This document shows, in pieces, positions 63,403 through 64,000 of a stretch of 64,000 nt of DNA. The DNA is from JACRLW01 sp050181465 (GTDB lineage Bacteria; Planctomycetota; UBA1135; UBA2386). The number at the start of each line of letters is the position of its first letter. Positions within the stretch are counted from its first letter, which is position 1. The stretch lies in NCBI GenBank assembly GCA_050181465.1, contig JBFXDD010000005.1:62001-126000 (forward strand). The letters run 5' to 3'. The notes under the pieces are model-generated. The model was not told where the DNA came from. It saw only the letters and a program-made list of their open reading frames with translations, and did not search any database. A program made the position numbers and the translations under genes.

Positions 63403-63586
63403 CTGGCCCGGACTCTTCTTGAACGTCTGCTGCGATCGCCACAAGTCGTGCCCGGCGGCGGCGCTACGTCGGCTCCTCCCTGACAGCTTGGCTACAGCTA
63501 CGATTCGGTCGTCGGCCGACTCAGCTCCTTGCCAAACATCGACCTGCGGCGATCCCGCGGCGACGTTCACGAGGAGTCCACGCTAG
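63403..63586 (-). repeat. Palindromic MITE-like element, copy D
   Basis: 184-bp full-length copy in the same orientation as copy A. The left end is CTGG (a TA to TG change in the expected CTAG) and the right end CTAG (63583-63586). It lies between the DUF2459-like lipoprotein and a methyltransferase gene, ending 11 nt before that gene's start. Confidence 0.9.
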
Positions 63587-63597
63587 GCTGAGAGAGT

Positions 63598-64000
63598 ATG
63601 GACTCGATGAACTCGGCCGACTCGATGCGGGACAAGCTCGCGATCTTCGAACAGCGACCCTGGTCTCGCCCTGTCCACCTGGAACAGACCCCGATCGGAA
63701 TGCTGGGGGATGCGGAATCGGCGCTCTTCTACCACCTCACTCAGTCGTACTTCAGCGGCGCGGGGACCGTGATCGATGCGGGATCATTCCTCGGCAAGTC
63801 GGCGTTCTATCTCGCTTCCGGTATGCGAGACAACCCGAAAGTCGATGCCACGCGACATCGCGTGCACTGTTTCGACCTCTTCGAAGTCAACCATCCAAGT
63901 ACCATCGACTACATCCGACGAACCCTGGGCCAGGAGACCCGAATCGGCGATTCGACGACGGCTCTCTTCGAACGGCAAGTCGCCCCGGTTCGCGAACTGC
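63598..64000 (+). CDS. Class I SAM-dependent methyltransferase, 5' part
   Basis: At least 134 codons; the gene runs off the right edge. Motif I of class I methyltransferases is VIDAGSFLGKSAFYLASG, followed by HCFDLFEV (motif II-like acidic strand end). The region after resembles TylF/macrocin O-methyltransferase-type proteins found near glycosyltransferases, but the C-terminus is missing. The ATG at 63598 is preceded by GAGAGAG. Start is 11 nt after element copy D. Confidence 0.75.
   Translation, partial: MDSMNSADSMRDKLAIFEQRPWSRPVHLEQTPIGMLGDAESALFYHLTQSYFSGAGTVIDAGSFLGKSAFYLASGMRDNPKVDATRHRVHCFDLFEVNHPSTIDYIRRTLGQETRIGDSTTALFERQVAPVREL

Overview
The window looks like a high-GC chromosome from the Planctomycetota or a close PVC relative. 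The reasons are the many exported or membrane-anchored proteins of 400-900 residues, BatA-type and other VWA proteins beside a prenyltransferase-like alpha/alpha protein, PQQ-like and HEAT/beta-propeller proteins, an NPCBM domain, RNase HIII, and frequent GTG starts with 1-4 nt overlaps between neighbouring genes. This assignment is inference from gene content; no rRNA, tRNA, CRISPR array or intact insertion sequence was seen.

Layout. 1-8.3 kb is a housekeeping region: the end of a primary-type sigma factor, hemW, a metallophosphoesterase, a membrane protein, and a complete parABS locus (parA, parB and two parS sites, one upstream of parA and its exact reverse complement inside parB), then a membrane-anchored degenerate cyclophilin and a small lipoprotein. 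8.8-17.8 kb holds an HNH nuclease, several exported proteins (one an apparent inactive gluzincin), a large PIG-L deacetylase, and a gluzincin coupled to a DUF374 acyltransferase. 18-30.6 kb carries rnhC-dapF, an SDR enzyme, an M48 membrane protease, a carboxypeptidase-regulatory-like repeat protein, a divergent ABC ATPase/FtsX-like permease pair, a DUF486 protein, a lipoprotein and an alpha/beta hydrolase.

30.6-54.1 kb is the most distinctive part. A HEAT/propeller gene is divergent from a series of eleven plus-strand genes: PQQ-like propeller, prenyltransferase-like barrel, BatA/VWA, second VWA, DUF4175-like coiled-coil protein, two coiled-coil exported proteins, an NPCBM protein, and three tandem trypsin-fold proteins. 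Most are coupled by 1-4 nt overlaps. A single minus-strand secreted propeller gene (44.1-45.5 kb) splits the series. Of the three trypsin-fold proteins the first has an intact His-Asp-Ser triad, while the second and third have lost all three residues. I read this as a candidate uncharacterised envelope system combining a protease with two pseudoproteases.

54-64 kb has an unknown helical protein, nadA with a small membrane protein, a Tat-type tyrosinase, a TMEM175-like channel, a GH127 glycosidase, zwf, a DUF2459-like lipoprotein and the start of a methyltransferase.

Four copies of one dispersed palindromic element (about 184 bp, one internally deleted to 133 bp) lie at 17.8, 32.9, 56.9 and 63.4 kb. 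They have CTAG ends, long inverted repeats and an exactly central short palindrome. They resemble miniature elements of the kind mobilised by IS630-type transposases, and each sits 5' of a plus-strand gene.
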